DNA from: Rhexocercosporidium sp. MPI-PUGE-AT-0058
Taxonomy: Eukaryota > Ascomycota > Leotiomycetes > Helotiales
Assembly (NCBI GenBank): GCA_020746875.1
Contig: JAGTJL010000003.1
Coordinates: 2,976,001-3,040,000 of the forward strand
DNA: 64,000 bases
Direction: 5' to 3'
Shown: positions 1-12,768 of the stretch, one piece after another
How positions within the stretch are numbered: position 1 is the stretch's first letter
Layout of the letters: every line of letters begins with the position of its first letter
Program-made: the position numbers and the translations under genes
Notes under the pieces: generated by a model
The model's database searches: none
Told to the model about the DNA's origin: nothing
What the model saw: only the letters and a program-made list of their open reading frames with translations

Positions 1-3000
1 GGAATGCCGTAAACGAGTGTTGGCAAAATAAACAATTAGACTGGATTGATAATACAGTGAGTGATTGAATTGCTTGGAGGTGAGGAAAGAAGAACGAGGA
101 GAAGAGCGATGAGGAAGTGGTTATATACAAGTGCAAAATGAGGAGGGCTGCAGTAGCTCCTCGTGGATGGCGGTGGTGGCCGGGTTCGTCACCAACCACC
201 AAACCAACAAACCCAATAACACCCTGCCCTGGCTTGCCGTGGCGGACACTACTTACACTTCTGCACGACTCCGGACCTGGGCCGTGTCCAAGGAACAGAT
301 TCGCAGCTTACGAATTGTGAGGTTGTGCTCCGTGATAGCCACCAATAGCTGTGCAGAATCGGGGACCAGGCCACGCCCGGTAGACGCTCATCTGGGGTTG
401 TGCGGAGAACGCTGTCTTTTTCTCATCTCGTTGTTACGCCACTGGGCCGACATCGAGACTCGACTTGGACATTTGACAACCAGCGCCTAGTCCCAAAACA
501 ACTTCATTCAAGAACTTGTCAAAGTTGTCAGTCCTGCCTAGTGCCGCCTTCAGTTTAGTTAGATGATGACAAGCAGACGGACCGTTTCTCTGCAGAATAC
601 TGCGTAAGAGAAATCGATCTCAGGGGTTCGAGGCAAGGGGCTGGGCGGAGCTAGAGATTGTATGGCAGGCGGACATGTCTTGGAAATTGGGACTAGCCAG
701 GCGAGACCAGCCAATTCGGTTGGCAGAACTCTCCTCTCTGTCCAGTACCACTCCCCTCACTGAAGATCGCAAGGAGCAAATTGCTTCTTGAACTCGGACT
801 CGACCTGCATACCTGGTATCTCGGCTTTCTATTGATTCCTACAGTGTTTGTTACGACGAACTTGTTGTTTCAAGAATGAAGCTCCCTGCCATCAACTTGA
901 AGGTAGCTACCGTCCAACAACAAAGGGGGGGGCAGGAATGCAGGAACGGCCGGATATTTTTTTGTTGGACGCTGGAAAGGGAAACAGCGTCTTACTTTCC
1001 TTCCAGTCGGCGCAATCGCCTTATTCCAACTGGCATTTGCGCCTTGTCAGGTGGGTGGCGTAGAAGAAAGTTCTTTCGATTTCGATGCCGCGGTAGTCAG
1101 TTTCCATGATAGGTCGTCGGAACTCAAAAAACTTGTAATTAATGAGATTCCCTTTGCTTGCTTCCTGCAAAATGCAATGTTGCATCCTTTCGGACCGGGG
1201 CCTCGATATGGCTAGCATCAATGCGAGTTCTGGGGTAGCACAGGGATGCCAGAACCTGCTGCCAGAGTGCCTTTTACATTGTTTTATGGGGTAATGGCGC
1301 CAATGGATCAGCTCTACCAACGGCACACACGCCACAAGCCTTGAGGGCCGAGGTGCTTGTTTCCCCCTTCTTTGACATCTGATCATTCCTTCTGCGTGTT
1401 GGCTTTCTCACGAGTTATGCGAATTTCACATGCCTGCTCGAATTCAACTGTGCGTTTCCTTTGTTTGGACGGTGTAGTATTTGATGGGTGTGCCTAATTA
1501 CCTTTTAATTTTAGCCCCAGGGACAAGGCACACCAGGTACAGTGGCTAACTTCGCCTTTTGCGGTCGTTGAACTCTAATTGGAAAGATTTGTCGAGTCGC
1601 ACCAGCAAACCATAGCCACTCGTCCTACACTCTTGAACAACAATCATGCCCCAATCAAACCTCGCGACTCACTGGGTCTCTCTTCTTTTCCCCTCGCCGT
1701 CTCCGTGAAGGAATACCTACAACGATACTCATCTCCGCTCTCTCTTCCTCTTCAGGCCTGCATCTCCATCTCCATTTCCTTCTCCATTATTTCCCCTCCT
1801 TTCAAGTCCAGAAGATCGTCGCCAAGCAAGCAATGGATACACGACTTTATTTCGGGGTTTCCTTAACCAAGATAATATTGGATTATTACGAAGTTACGTG
1901 TACTGTAGGGGGAGTGACAAAGTGGGTATGTAGCTCCGCAGCCCCCATGATTTTGCCTATTACTTCCGTTAATCAATCGCCGAGACCTCCGAGCCCACGC
2001 CCACTGCTTCTCATGCATCGTCACTCGGTTCAGGCCAAACTCCGGTGCAGGGAAATGTCTGGGCAGCGAAGCGAGTAGCTAGTATGGGCCAAGAAGGCAG
2101 GTCGAGGTCGAGAAATTCCTGATGCGTAACAACTTGCATACGAGCGTTTCCAGAACAATTAATCCCGCTTTGTGGGCACCGGGTTGGAACCTTCTTTAAG
2201 AACGAGGCATTTTGGATCATTTGATATTGCCGGGGTGGGATTCGTGGTTCAATGCGATGTAATGTAGGTAAATGCAATGCGGTGCAGTGCGGTGATCCCG
2301 TTCGGAATGTGTGACGAGGTGGCGATGAGCTGATGTGGTCTGCAGTGCATTTTGGCTAGATGCAATGACAGTTTGCGAGTTGGCATGTGATTGAGATGGT
2401 CCCTGATCGCAGCTTGCTTCTCTTTTTCTTTCTCCCTTTGAAATTTGTTTGATTAAGGAAAAGTCAAGGTTTTTCTTTCCTAACATTTCATAGATCAGTG
2501 ATCAACACACCGTTGGACTATTTTCTCGAATTTTCAAGAGTGTCTCGTTTCTCGAATTACTATACTTGTGTTTCCTATTACCTCCTAAATCGTCTTCTCG
2601 GATTTTCTGCATCATCGAGGACTTGGGAGATATCTTGTATCGTTGCATACCTCATACTGACTCAAGTCGGATCTCCAATTGTTACCTTTAATCTTACCCT
2701 TCTACGCGCTCCAAGAACAAGAGGTACTCTACACGTGCCCCCAAAAGGCCTACAGATCTCGAAGACCGGACTTATATTACACAGTTCCACAGGATACAGC
2801 GACACCGAGTACTCCGTACCATTTATTCTTGCGCCTCGTACCTCGGACCGAAACTGCGAGGCGGAGACTAAGTCGAACTCAGTTGTACTTGGTGTGCTTC
2901 GAAAACTCTGGAATATATGAATTCCATCGGTTCTACAAACTGTAATCTCTGGGAGACCGAGATGACAATGGTTGGTGACAGCACAAGCGAGATGGAAACG

Positions 3001-3867
3001 GGAACTCTCGAAGGAACTCAATCTTCAAGGATCACCGTTAGGTGAAGTTTTTAGGTACAGCTTTGACTTTGCGGTTAAAACTGTTCGATGGATATCTGGT
3101 GGAGTTGGGAAGAGGGGTCTGGAAAAATACAGCACGGAGCCTGGGCATGGTGAGTTTGACTTTCACGTCATCGCTAGTCAGGATTTCAGATCTCTCGAAC
3201 CTAGCCTTTCTGGACGTTCCCATTTTTTACTTCATCAAGGCTTCTCAAGCATCTCCTTGGGTAGAAGAGCAAAAGGCGCCTTTGATTTCCGAGCCGGTCA
3301 TGTGACTTAGATTTATCTTGGTGGTGAAAATCTTTGACGACGGTTTCGATGACACTTCCATGGAATGGTTCTGGACATTTCGTTAATCCACAACGAACGA
3401 TTTGCTCTAATCTCGAATTCCATCCTGTTGCCTCAGCCAATACCCAATGTCACAGGGTATCTCACACGTGCCTAGATATACCATCCAGATTCGGCCCTAG
3501 CTTCAGGCACCACTTCCAAAAATAAAATGCTGCCTGTTTCAACACCACGTGAGCAGGCGCCAACCACGCGTGAGTAATTCAAGAACGACGCGATTATCAT
3601 CCCGTCTTCTAGCGGTGAGCTGAGAATCCTCAGCGTTGAGGAGAACAAATACTCTCTTCTCCCGTCACTCATTTCTTACTTTCTCATCATCCTCAATTCT
3701 ACATCTTCTGCGAATAGCCTCTCAATTTCCACATCCGCAGAATCAGGATCAATATACAGCGTCCCATTGTGCGTTTTCAGTCCTCCCTTTTTCTTCAATT
3801 CATCATATCAACTCGTCAATCGTCAGTCTCAAGCAATTCTTCACGCGTTTTCAATTCAATCGTCAAA
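1..3867. other. Intergenic stretch, no gene recognised
   Basis: About 3.9 kb with only short open frames, many of which begin at GTG or TTG and none of which resembles a known family or joins to another through good splice sites. The longest (about 140 codons near 2498-2920, plus strand, starting at GTG) overlaps a similar-sized minus-strand frame, as expected of chance. The last ~200 bases (about 3640-3867) are rich in C and T, typical of a fungal promoter and 5' leader, and belong to the ankyrin gene that follows. Confidence 0.6.
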
Positions 3868-6800
3868 ATGGTCACTCTCGCCGAGTCCAAGGATCCCATT
3901 GAGATCCCGACTCTGCCCACGGAGTCTGTCAAGGACTTTATCCCTTATCTTGCCAGCAACCCCGAAACACCCATCGCAACTCTCCTCGAGCCATTCAAGA
4001 AGTTTGAGGGCGAGCTTCGAAAGGTCTACGCTCAGCAGCCAGAACATGAATTGGTGAAGGATGGAAATGTCAATTTGGTACCTATCTTTGCGGGTCATGA
4101 GCAGGAGCTTAAGATTCGTGCTCGATCATTGGAGACTGAATCTGATGATGAGAAGTCCAAGTAAGTACCTATTTCCCAGTCTTCATACCCAATGGCTGTT
4201 CCGAGTTTTGGACATTTTGTATGCTCATCTGATACAGGTACATTATGCCCTTGAGCGACGTTGATCGCAAGGCCAATGGCTCTCCTGCTGTCGTCTCATC
4301 TTTCAAGGACTTCCAGAAGAACTTCAATCTATTCTCAGAGTCATCCCTGGCAGAACTTGATTGGAATAATGTTGTGGCAGCTGGTTCAGCCGTCACCACC
4401 TCTCTTCTTCCTGTGCCTGAAAAGTGGGCCGGAAGCAAGCGCAGCTTGAGAGAATACTACCACGAACATCTTGCTCCCGCCAGTGACGTCGATCTCTTTC
4501 TCTACGGTCTCAACGAAGAAGAGGGCTTGGAGAAGATCAAGCAAATCGAGAAGAACATCAAGGACGGCATTCTGCACGAGACAACCACCATCCGCACGAA
4601 GAACGCAATTACCATTGCGTCTCAATACCCCACCCGCCATGTCCAAATTGTTCTTCGCCTCTACGATTCTGTCTCTCAGATCATCACCGGCTTCGATGTT
4701 GATTGTGCGTGCGCCGCATACGATGGAAAGCAGGTCTATGCTGCACCCCGCGCTGTGGCCGCTTTCGCCACTCAATGCAATACTATTGACCTCACCCGTC
4801 GCTCCCCATCTTACGAGAATCGACTCTCGAAGTACAGCCGCAGAGGTTTCGAAGTCCACTGGCCTCTCATGGACCGCAATCGAATTGACCCGACTATTTT
4901 TGAGCGTTCCTTTGGAAGAACTCAGGGGCTGGCTCGATTGTTGATTCTGGAGAAACTCCCCAAGACTGTGGACCGCGAAGCATACATGGATCAACGTCGA
5001 GCCGAGCGTGGCCGACCTGCACTCCACCGAGGTTACCGCAATCAGTTCCGTATGGGTGGCAACATCAAAGATGCAGAGGAAGATGAGGTGGCTGAATGGG
5101 TTGACCAGGAGGAAGTCGCTTCTTATCATACTGTAAGTGCCCCCAAGGATTCTGTTACCTTCGTCGCGTTTGTTTAAACGAGTATTGTGGGGTCTAGCGG
5201 CAATCTTTCCTAATTCATCATGATCCTTCAAAGTCCTACTTTAAATCGAAACACTAATGCAATTATCCTCAGATGACTGTTCCCTATGGCCCTAAATACC
5301 AAGCTTCCAGAATCAATCGTCTGCTTTATGCCAAGGACCTCCTTCTGAATGCTGAATGGAACCAGCCTAAGGAACGCGAGGTCTATCTCCACCGACACCC
5401 TTGCTTCTTTGGTACCGCTGAGGAAATCCTCCAGGACTGCTGCGGTTATTGCCCTGTTCCCAAGACGGACGAAGAAATCGAGGTTGCAGAGGAAGAGAGC
5501 AAGACATACATCTCAGGACCGCTCAAGTTCCTCATGGACGATCCAGGACGACAAGAAATTGGAAGCTTCAACCCCATCACGGACGAAGAATGGACGACTA
5601 TGGCTTATGTTGGGGACACGGCCAGACTTTGCCAAGCCATTGTTGACGGAGACCTAGAACATGTCCAGGACTGTGAGTATTGCAGGAGCCTTTACTCCCC
5701 GTTCCTGAGTATCAAGATTTCTTGGAGACAAGTCTCATTTTATGCTCAAGAAACCGTTAGAAGACTATTGCTGACCTTCTCATTACCCAGGGTGCGCTCA
5801 AGAAGATGTCGATGTCAACAGACGCGATTACACAGGTCGAACACCTCTTCACCTAGCCACAATGGCATCCACTCCCGAGATCGTCCAATGCCTCATCGAC
5901 AATGGAGCAAGACTCATTGCAAGACTGGTTGACGGCCGAACAGCTTTGCACATTGCCGCTGCTCGTGGCAATGTCGAGATGGTCAAATCGCTGATGCAGA
6001 AGAGTGAAGCAAATGAGGAGGAAGAGGAAGAGAAGGTTGAAGCTCGCCGTAAAGCAAGAAAGGCAGCAGACGTGGGCTCTCCTCTCAAGGTCGAGGAAGC
6101 TAGAGCTGGTGAGGATATGAGTGACGATGAATCAGAAGCATCTGAAATTTCTCTGGGTAGCGAAGAGGGTTCTGACTCGATGACGATGGGCTCTTTTGTT
6201 AAGGTTGCTGACGACAAGCCAAAGGAAGGAGTGAGTTGACTGAACTCTGTTACCTCCATGCAAAATTAAAGCTCAGCTAATCTTACAAATTCTAGGAGGA
6301 TATTCCAGAGGATGACTCGGAAGAGCCAGATATCTATGAGATTGATGTCATTGCTTGGGATTACGGTTTATCTCCTCTGCACCTCGCTATTCTCAATGGA
6401 CACCCCGAGATCATTGAGCTTCTCGTGTCAGAGTACGGCGCTGATGTCCTCCTGCCAGTCAAGTGAGTAGTCGACCAATCTCATTACGCCACCTTCAATT
6501 TCTAAAACAAGATTGCTGACTGGCAAACTCTATAGACTTGTCCAGCCTGGAACTAGCAATGCCCGGGGAGCCATCATGTCGATCCTGCTTGCTTTGTCCC
6601 TTCCTGCCGAGAAAGCCAAGGAGGTTGTGAAGTTGCTTCTCAAGCTCGGCGCAACATCTGCTCAAGCCGATATGAATCACTATACCGTATTCCATTATGT
6701 CGTTGCAGAGGGACGAAATGATATTCTCGACATCCTCCTTACACAGGACAAGCCAAGAGCAATGAGTGTCCTCGACAATGTCGGCCAAGTCTCTCACTGG

Positions 6801-9800
6801 CAACAAGGTTATTCCCCTCTGACGACCGCGATTGACCGGGGAAATGAGGAGATGGTGATAAAGCTTCTGGCTCTTGGTACGAAGCCAGAAGTCGATTTCG
6901 ACACATGGGTGAAGACATACCTTGCGCAAAACCCCTATGCCAAGAATAATAGCCCTGAACAAACACGCCTTCAGTATCAAGGGTCTATCAATCAGGTGAG
7001 CTTCTCCGAATCCTTCATGATTGCCTTCCTGGGTTGTTTCTTTCAGGGAATACAGCAATACCATCCAATCCCCGGCATATGTAGCCATTCTCTACATAAA
7101 TATCTGGCGCTCCACTTTTCACCCTGAACGCAAAGCTGACTCCGAAATTTTCCTCTAGCCCATAATTGCGGCTGCAATCAAGGATCTGGGGAAATCCATC
7201 CAAGAACTTCTCTCCCATGGCGCAGATCCCAAGACGCTCGAGAAGTCTGCGTACGGTGTTGTTAACAACCCTCAAAACGCTATCTACCAAGTCGCCGAGT
7301 CTTTATTGGACATTGTACAGAGGAAGCTGAAGGCTTTGCGAGAGTACGTATCCAGTATCTATGCTCATATGCTTAAGACTTTTGACAGATTTCATACCAT
7401 TCCAAACTAGCTAGATTTGGGACTGACATCAAGCAGATGGACTCCTTCCGAGAGCTCTCTCAAGAAGCCCGAAACTCTCCGCGAAGAAATATCTTATACC
7501 GCTGGCCTCGAAGGATACTCGTACTGGAGCGCACTCCGGGACTACAAGACGAAGGTGCGAGAGAACAAACAAGCGTGGGAGAATTGGAAGAAGAGTTCCG
7601 AAGCTAAGAAGGAAGATGGTTTGGAAGAGAAAAAAGCAGCGATTGCAAAGCTAATCTTGGAGCTCGAGGACGCTGAGAAGTCATTGATTGAGGCAGGTGC
7701 CAAAACATTCGCTGAGATGTATCCCAACACGCCAAAGCACCAGGGAAATACAGGATACAACTACAACTACAACTATCAGCCATCTGAGCCGGCTCCCTAT
7801 AAAACTTCTCTGAACTTTGTCGTGCCTGAGCTGAACGATGCCAAAAAGGATGGTTACATCAGATTGTTCAGCGCCGCTTGGGAGAACAACTTGGATACTG
7901 TCAAGACTATGACTCTAGCTCCTTGTAAGTGTTGGGCTTACTTATTGTTTCTGCTTCTGCACGTCTAAGGATTTCGTGACAACACGATCTCAAAGTCCCT
8001 CGATCCCTCAGATAGAGCAATGACTGACACAACTGCTATCTAGGGCAATGGAAAGAAGGATCTCCGCTTGAATCACCCCTAAAGATCGCGACCACGGACG
8101 GAAATGGGTTCAGCCCTTTCTCCATTGCTGTTCTTCGTGGACACTACCATCTCGCCAGGAAGATCATCGAGATTTGTATGGCTCAATATCACAAGGATGA
8201 TGGTCTCAGTTCTCGACAGCGGTGGACTATGAGAACCGACGATAGTGAAGACGAGTACGACTCTGATGATGGCTATGATAAAGACCAAGGCATGTTGCTA
8301 GTAGTAATAGTCTGGTTCTGATGCTAATTTACGACAGATCTTCCTATTTACGCCGAATTGGTGAGCGACAAGTTCACTGTGGATAACATTGGAGAGGTTT
8401 CAAACATTGTCAAGAGCAATGTGATGCCACTTGAGATGATCGAATGGACTTGCATGCCGCAGCGATTCATCGAAAGCGCAAGACAGGATCATGCAGGTCG
8501 CAGTACCCTCCTGGAGCACGCCGTTCTTTCGAACAACATGGAGTTGCTGAAGTTCATCATGGAACTCGGAGCTGAGCAGAAAGCTCTTGCAGCCGAGGAA
8601 CAAGATGATCAGACTTCGTATACCATCAGCCAGTCTGTCTTCTTTGCAGCTATCAAGAAGGGACGAACAGCCATGCTTGCTGAAATGATCAAGGTGAGTC
8701 AACGATTGCGATGTCTTGGTCCGATTGATGATACTAAACCTATCTAGGCTACTGGTGTCGGTATTCCGTTGAACGCACTTATTCAGAAGAGCGGAGTTGA
8801 GATCAAGACGAAGCCAAGATACTATCAAGGTCTCAGTGTCGGTGGTAAGAAGCGAGCCGATTGGGCACAAGCACCTGGCGGTGAAGTCCACGTTATCGAG
8901 GAGAGAGTTCCCCCTCTGCTCCAAGCAGCCCACGTTGCGAGTATCGATTCCGTTGAGTGGTTCATGAGCGATGCTCCTCTCCGACGATACAAAGAATTTG
9001 CCGAGGCAAACAGACACGACAAGAGAATCAAGACTTTGATGGAGACTGGTAAGGGATTCGAGAAAACAATTGGTAACTGGCTGGATGCAAAGAGTAAGTA
9101 TCTTGAAATTCACGAATATCATACACCGTTTGAGTGCCTGAACGGCGGAGGCCGAATGACCGAACAAATTGCTGACTATTATCCAGGTGAACTGGTTCTC
9201 CATTGTGCCATACTATTCAACCCAGCCAAGGACCAAGACAAAAGCAAGTACCTTGCTCTGATCAAGCATCTCGTCTCCGTGGCTCCAGAGTCCATAGAGC
9301 AGAAATCATCAGAGGGATTGACACCTCTCCATCTTGCTGTGCTCGCTCATCAACCAGAAGTCATCAAATTTCTTCTCTCCGAAGGTGCGAATCAGCGCCA
9401 TCGTGACAAAGCAGGTAGAAATGTGGTACACCACATTCTTGCATCCAAGAACAACACGCAAGCCAACACGAACGCCGAGAATATCCAGCAATTGATTCGT
9501 CTCTTCGACAAATCTGCGGTTGAGGAAATGCTTCTTGAGCGCTGTACCGAGAGACCAGGAGCGCTAACCCCGTTGGCGTACTTCATGTCCAAGAATTCCG
9601 GAACTTATAGAAAGCCCGATGTAGTCTCTGTTCTATCAAAGTATTCCAATGGCGAGGATCTTGCTATGATCAATGGAGAAGGAGACTTGCCGCTTCATGT
9701 CGTATGTGTCTATTCTTTCACAACTTTCCAATGATACCGTGCTAATTGAAAACAGGCCATCAAACAAGGCATGAGCCAACTGACCTCCTTCTTCCTTTCC

Positions 9801-10247
9801 CTCAATCCAAGTCTCCTCTACCGCGAAAACGCCACTGGACGAACTCCACTCGAAATGTCTCGAGACATCTACATCGCCTCGCAAGTTGAGAACCCAATCC
9901 CTATCTCCAATAGCAATAGCATGCACTACTACCACGGCCAAACAGATTACAACGCCATCATCAACAAGTCCCCCTCTTCCTTCGCTGTCAAGGAGCCAGA
10001 GCCAGAAGAGAGCAAGAAGCGCACCTGGGAGATCTGTGCTAGTGTCGACGCGGAGATTGCAGAGACTGGTAACAAGGATGGCATGAGAAAGAGGAGACTC
10101 GTCTCTTTGTTTGAGGCGAACGAGGTTGCCAAGCGTGTTACTAACTTGAAGCGCGGATATGGAGGCAGACAGATCGTCGTTAACGGTGGCTTGATCGATG
10201 GAGAGGGAAAGATGGATGTTGTTTCTGAGTGGTCGACGAGTTTGTAA
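3868..10247 (+). CDS. Ankyrin-repeat protein with nucleotidyltransferase-like N-terminal domain
   Basis: Thirteen exons join in phase to 1760 residues: 3868-4160, 4238-5132, 5273-5672, 5791-6230, 6296-6462, 6536-6995, 7159-7343, 7437-7924, 8044-8289, 8338-8693, 8748-9093, 9187-9701, 9756-10247. The ATG at 3868 follows CAAA. Seen: ankyrin signatures (TPLHLA type) at several points from about residue 535 to the C-terminal third, split by an acidic linker near residue 660 and a Lys/Glu-rich helical stretch encoded around 7540-7720. Residues ~140-310 carry a Gly-Ser pair (147-148), Asp-Val-Asp (181-183), a hydrophobic strand followed by Asp-Val-Asp (251-253), then RRSPSYE and KYSRRGF. That order of GS, DxD and a third carboxylate is known from the nucleotidyltransferase fold; catalytic activity is inference. 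Intron 9 (8290-8337) is GC-AG. Intron 11 (9094-9186) is a multiple of three without a stop. Ankyrins imply protein binding; the partner is unknown. Confidence 0.9.
8290..8337 (+). other. GC-AG intron in the ankyrin gene
   Basis: The donor reads CAAG|GCATGT and the acceptor ACGACAG, with a GCTAAT branch-like site between them; the intron is 48 nt. Splicing here gives codon G|AT and keeps the frame open into the next exon. GT alternatives within the next 15 bases (8294, 8301, 8304) put the downstream exon out of frame. Confidence 0.75.
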
Positions 10248-10810
10248 TATTGATATCTGGAGAAGAAAGTTGGCTGGGACAGATTGCAAAGTTGACATTG
10301 CTTGTATGTTGTGGTGGTTTTACTCATTTCTGTTAATGTGCTTTCGTGGTTGCTGGTTTACGCTCATTTGAGAATGATGTCTACGATGGGCCTTGGCCAT
10401 CTTAGCAGCCAGTCTTTACGTTTGCTGGCTCAGCAGCTCGATGATCCATGGCTCAATGCACTATCCCCAAATACACATTAAATTTTCTCCATCTTGAAGA
10501 ACGTTATTTACTTCTGATATTGTCCGCAGCCTCGCTTTTCAAAATAGGCAACTCTAGCTTAGATTTCTAGGCACAGCGCAGACTATCTGCCGCAACATTG
10601 TACGTCAATCAAGGCATCGCTTCGCGAAAGTGTGCTATAGTCTCACATGCGACTTGCTATACATCAAGCAAGAGCGCAGTATTATTGTTGCTTTGAAATG
10701 ATAATATATTGAATAGTCCCGAGTGCGCAGGAAGACTCGCTCGTAATTTAATGCAAAGGCTACAAGACATGTCAAGGAAGGAGGATACCTGCTTGGTACG
10801 AGTGCGCATC
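10248..10810. other. Convergent 3' ends, no gene
   Basis: Tail-to-tail interval between the ankyrin gene and the siderophore transporter. It should hold both 3' untranslated regions. AT-rich stretches are present, but no distinct poly(A) signal or further coding frame could be assigned. Confidence 0.5.
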
Positions 10811-12768
10811 TCAAGACTCGACAAGGTTATTCTGATCACTGTTGCTTCTGTCAGTTTCAACATCGAGGACCAGATCAAGAATGTCTACTAACGGAAGTTC
10901 CATATTCGGCATGAACCAAGTAAGGATGAAGCTCGGAACCATCGATCCAACCGCGGTATAAGTCATGTACCTAATGACGTTCGAGTACTAGAAATGAAGA
11001 GTCAGTCAGTCTCGAGCAAATCTCAAAAGATACAGGAAATCTCACGGCAGCATTGATAGATTCCCGCTCCGGACTCCCCCACTCCGGAACCACGCCCGTG
11101 ATGGAGTTGTACAGACTATCAATCAAAGTCTGATCCGCACCAGCACCCAGCTGTTTCGCCAGGTCATCCTTCAACGTATTCGTATATATCCCTCCAGAAA
11201 TGCTCGCGCCAATACTCGAGCCCAGGAAATTACAACACAGAATCAACGCCGTGATCTGCGCTAGCTGGCTATGAGGGACCTGTATCTGTGCCGAGACGAG
11301 CGTTCCGATCAAGATCACTCCGCTGCCGAAGCCTTGAAGGAGCTGCACGATGAAGAGTTCCGCGATGGGGTTCTCGGCTCCACGGAGACGGATCATCACA
11401 CAGTACCCGATGAAACGAATCGACACGGCGAACATGACAAGCCATTTGTACCGCCGGGTTTTGAGCATAACGATACCCCCGATGATGCTAGAGAGGGTTT
11501 GCATCACTCCGTTCGTAGTTTGCAGGAACGTTGCATCTCGTGCTGAGAGTCCGCGCGCGATCGTCGACCATGGATAGAGGTAGGAATGCGTGACTGAGAA
11601 GCCGAGAGCGTCGGTCAGTAGCAATGTACCTGAGATGACTATGGCGGTGTTCTTGAAGTAGTAGAATGGCACGAGAGGATGTTTCGCCAAACGCTGCTCG
11701 TAGAAGGGGAGAGCGATGAGGAAAGCTCCCCCAAGTGCGATGAGGGCTGCTATCCAGGGAGTTTTCCATCCTTGCGGAGTCGACGCTGCCAGGGTCATGG
11801 GAAGAAGGAACATAGCGAACCCGAAACTGAAAAGCAGTGTCCCACCAAGATCGATCTGTGAGAAAAACTCGTAGACAGTCATCTTGTCGCTGGTAGCGAT
11901 GACGATCCCAGTCTTCTTCGCTTTGTGTTGATAGTAGAGAAGAGTACCGATGATGAATGAGGCACAGAATGGCATTAGGATGGCGAGCATTCCGATTCCC
12001 CATTTCCAGCCGATACCGTTTGGTGAGACAACACTGTTGATGATGAAAGCTGAGATCCATGGCATGAATAGGAAGGGGAAGAAAGAGACTGCGATGGCGA
12101 GACCTCTCCAGCGAGCAGTCGTGATATCTGATATCACGATGTCGTTCATGATATTCGTGCCAGATTGGCCAACGCAATAGAAAATGTATCCTGCGGCGTA
12201 GGCGCCGAATGTCTTCGCGGATGCGAAGAGAATGTAGGCGAGGATGTAGCAGGAGATAGTGAAGCAATACGTCTCCCCTCGTCCAATGATGTTAGAAAGC
12301 TTGGCGATGGGCGGCTTGACGACTGCGAAGACTATGACACCTGCCGTGGATAATGCAGCTCCAATGGATAATTGGTTGAATGAAGAGAGAGCGTAGGTGT
12401 TGTAGATGTAGACTGTTGTGTTGTCGAGTTCGTACATCAGCATCAACATTCCGATTCTATCATATTTGTTAATTGACTGAATTTTCAAGGAGAATAATTT
12501 GACCCTAGAATTCTTACCCAGCAGCCACAATCCATAATCCTCTCTTACCCCAGACAGCTTGCGCTGCCTCCACGCGTGCAACTCCAGACTCGAGGTCCTG
12601 GCGAACGACGCCTGCGGATTTGAGGTCAGTTTCTACCTCGACATAATTATTCTCGTTGTTGGGTGTTTTCCCCTCGATGGTGGGCTCGCTTGGCGTTATT
12701 GTTGTTGTCTCAGGGGCAAGGATTATGACCGGTTGGAAGGTCTTGCTGATGGAATTGAGGATCCCCAT
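10811..12768 (-). CDS. Siderophore-iron transporter, MFS (SIT/ARN family)
   Basis: Three exons on the minus strand (12768-12518, 12456-11046, 10987-10811) give 612 residues. The start is the ATG at 12768; the frame is open further upstream but only to a TTG. Seen: a family-like opening in which exon 2 continues into YELDNTT, about fourteen hydrophobic segments, the SIT-type stretch GQSGTNIMNDI and a late LCCNFLGSSIG segment, ending in a C-terminus containing IRYMTYTAVGS. Known: SIT/ARN transporters are ~600-residue, 14-TM proton symporters importing ferric siderophores at the plasma membrane or vesicles. The substrate cannot be told. A TATA-like TATATAAC lies at 12861-12868, and a near-match to the iron-repressor GATA site at 12803-12812. 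It diverges from a decayed regulator gene. The family is secure; the exact siderophore is not. Confidence 0.92.

Noticed and set aside
2498..2920. 140-codon plus-strand frame in the left gene-poor block
   Set aside because: It starts at GTG, overlaps a similar minus-strand frame, has no recognisable motif and no clear partner exons.
4386..5231. 281-codon open frame on the minus strand
   Set aside because: It lies inside exon 2 of the ankyrin gene, whose plus-strand product has clear domain content. It begins in the opposite frame by codon bias and has no family resemblance.
11488..12267. 259-codon minus-strand frame in a second register
   Set aside because: It is a shadow of the siderophore transporter exon. 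Its His/Arg/Ser-rich product has no membrane pattern or motif.
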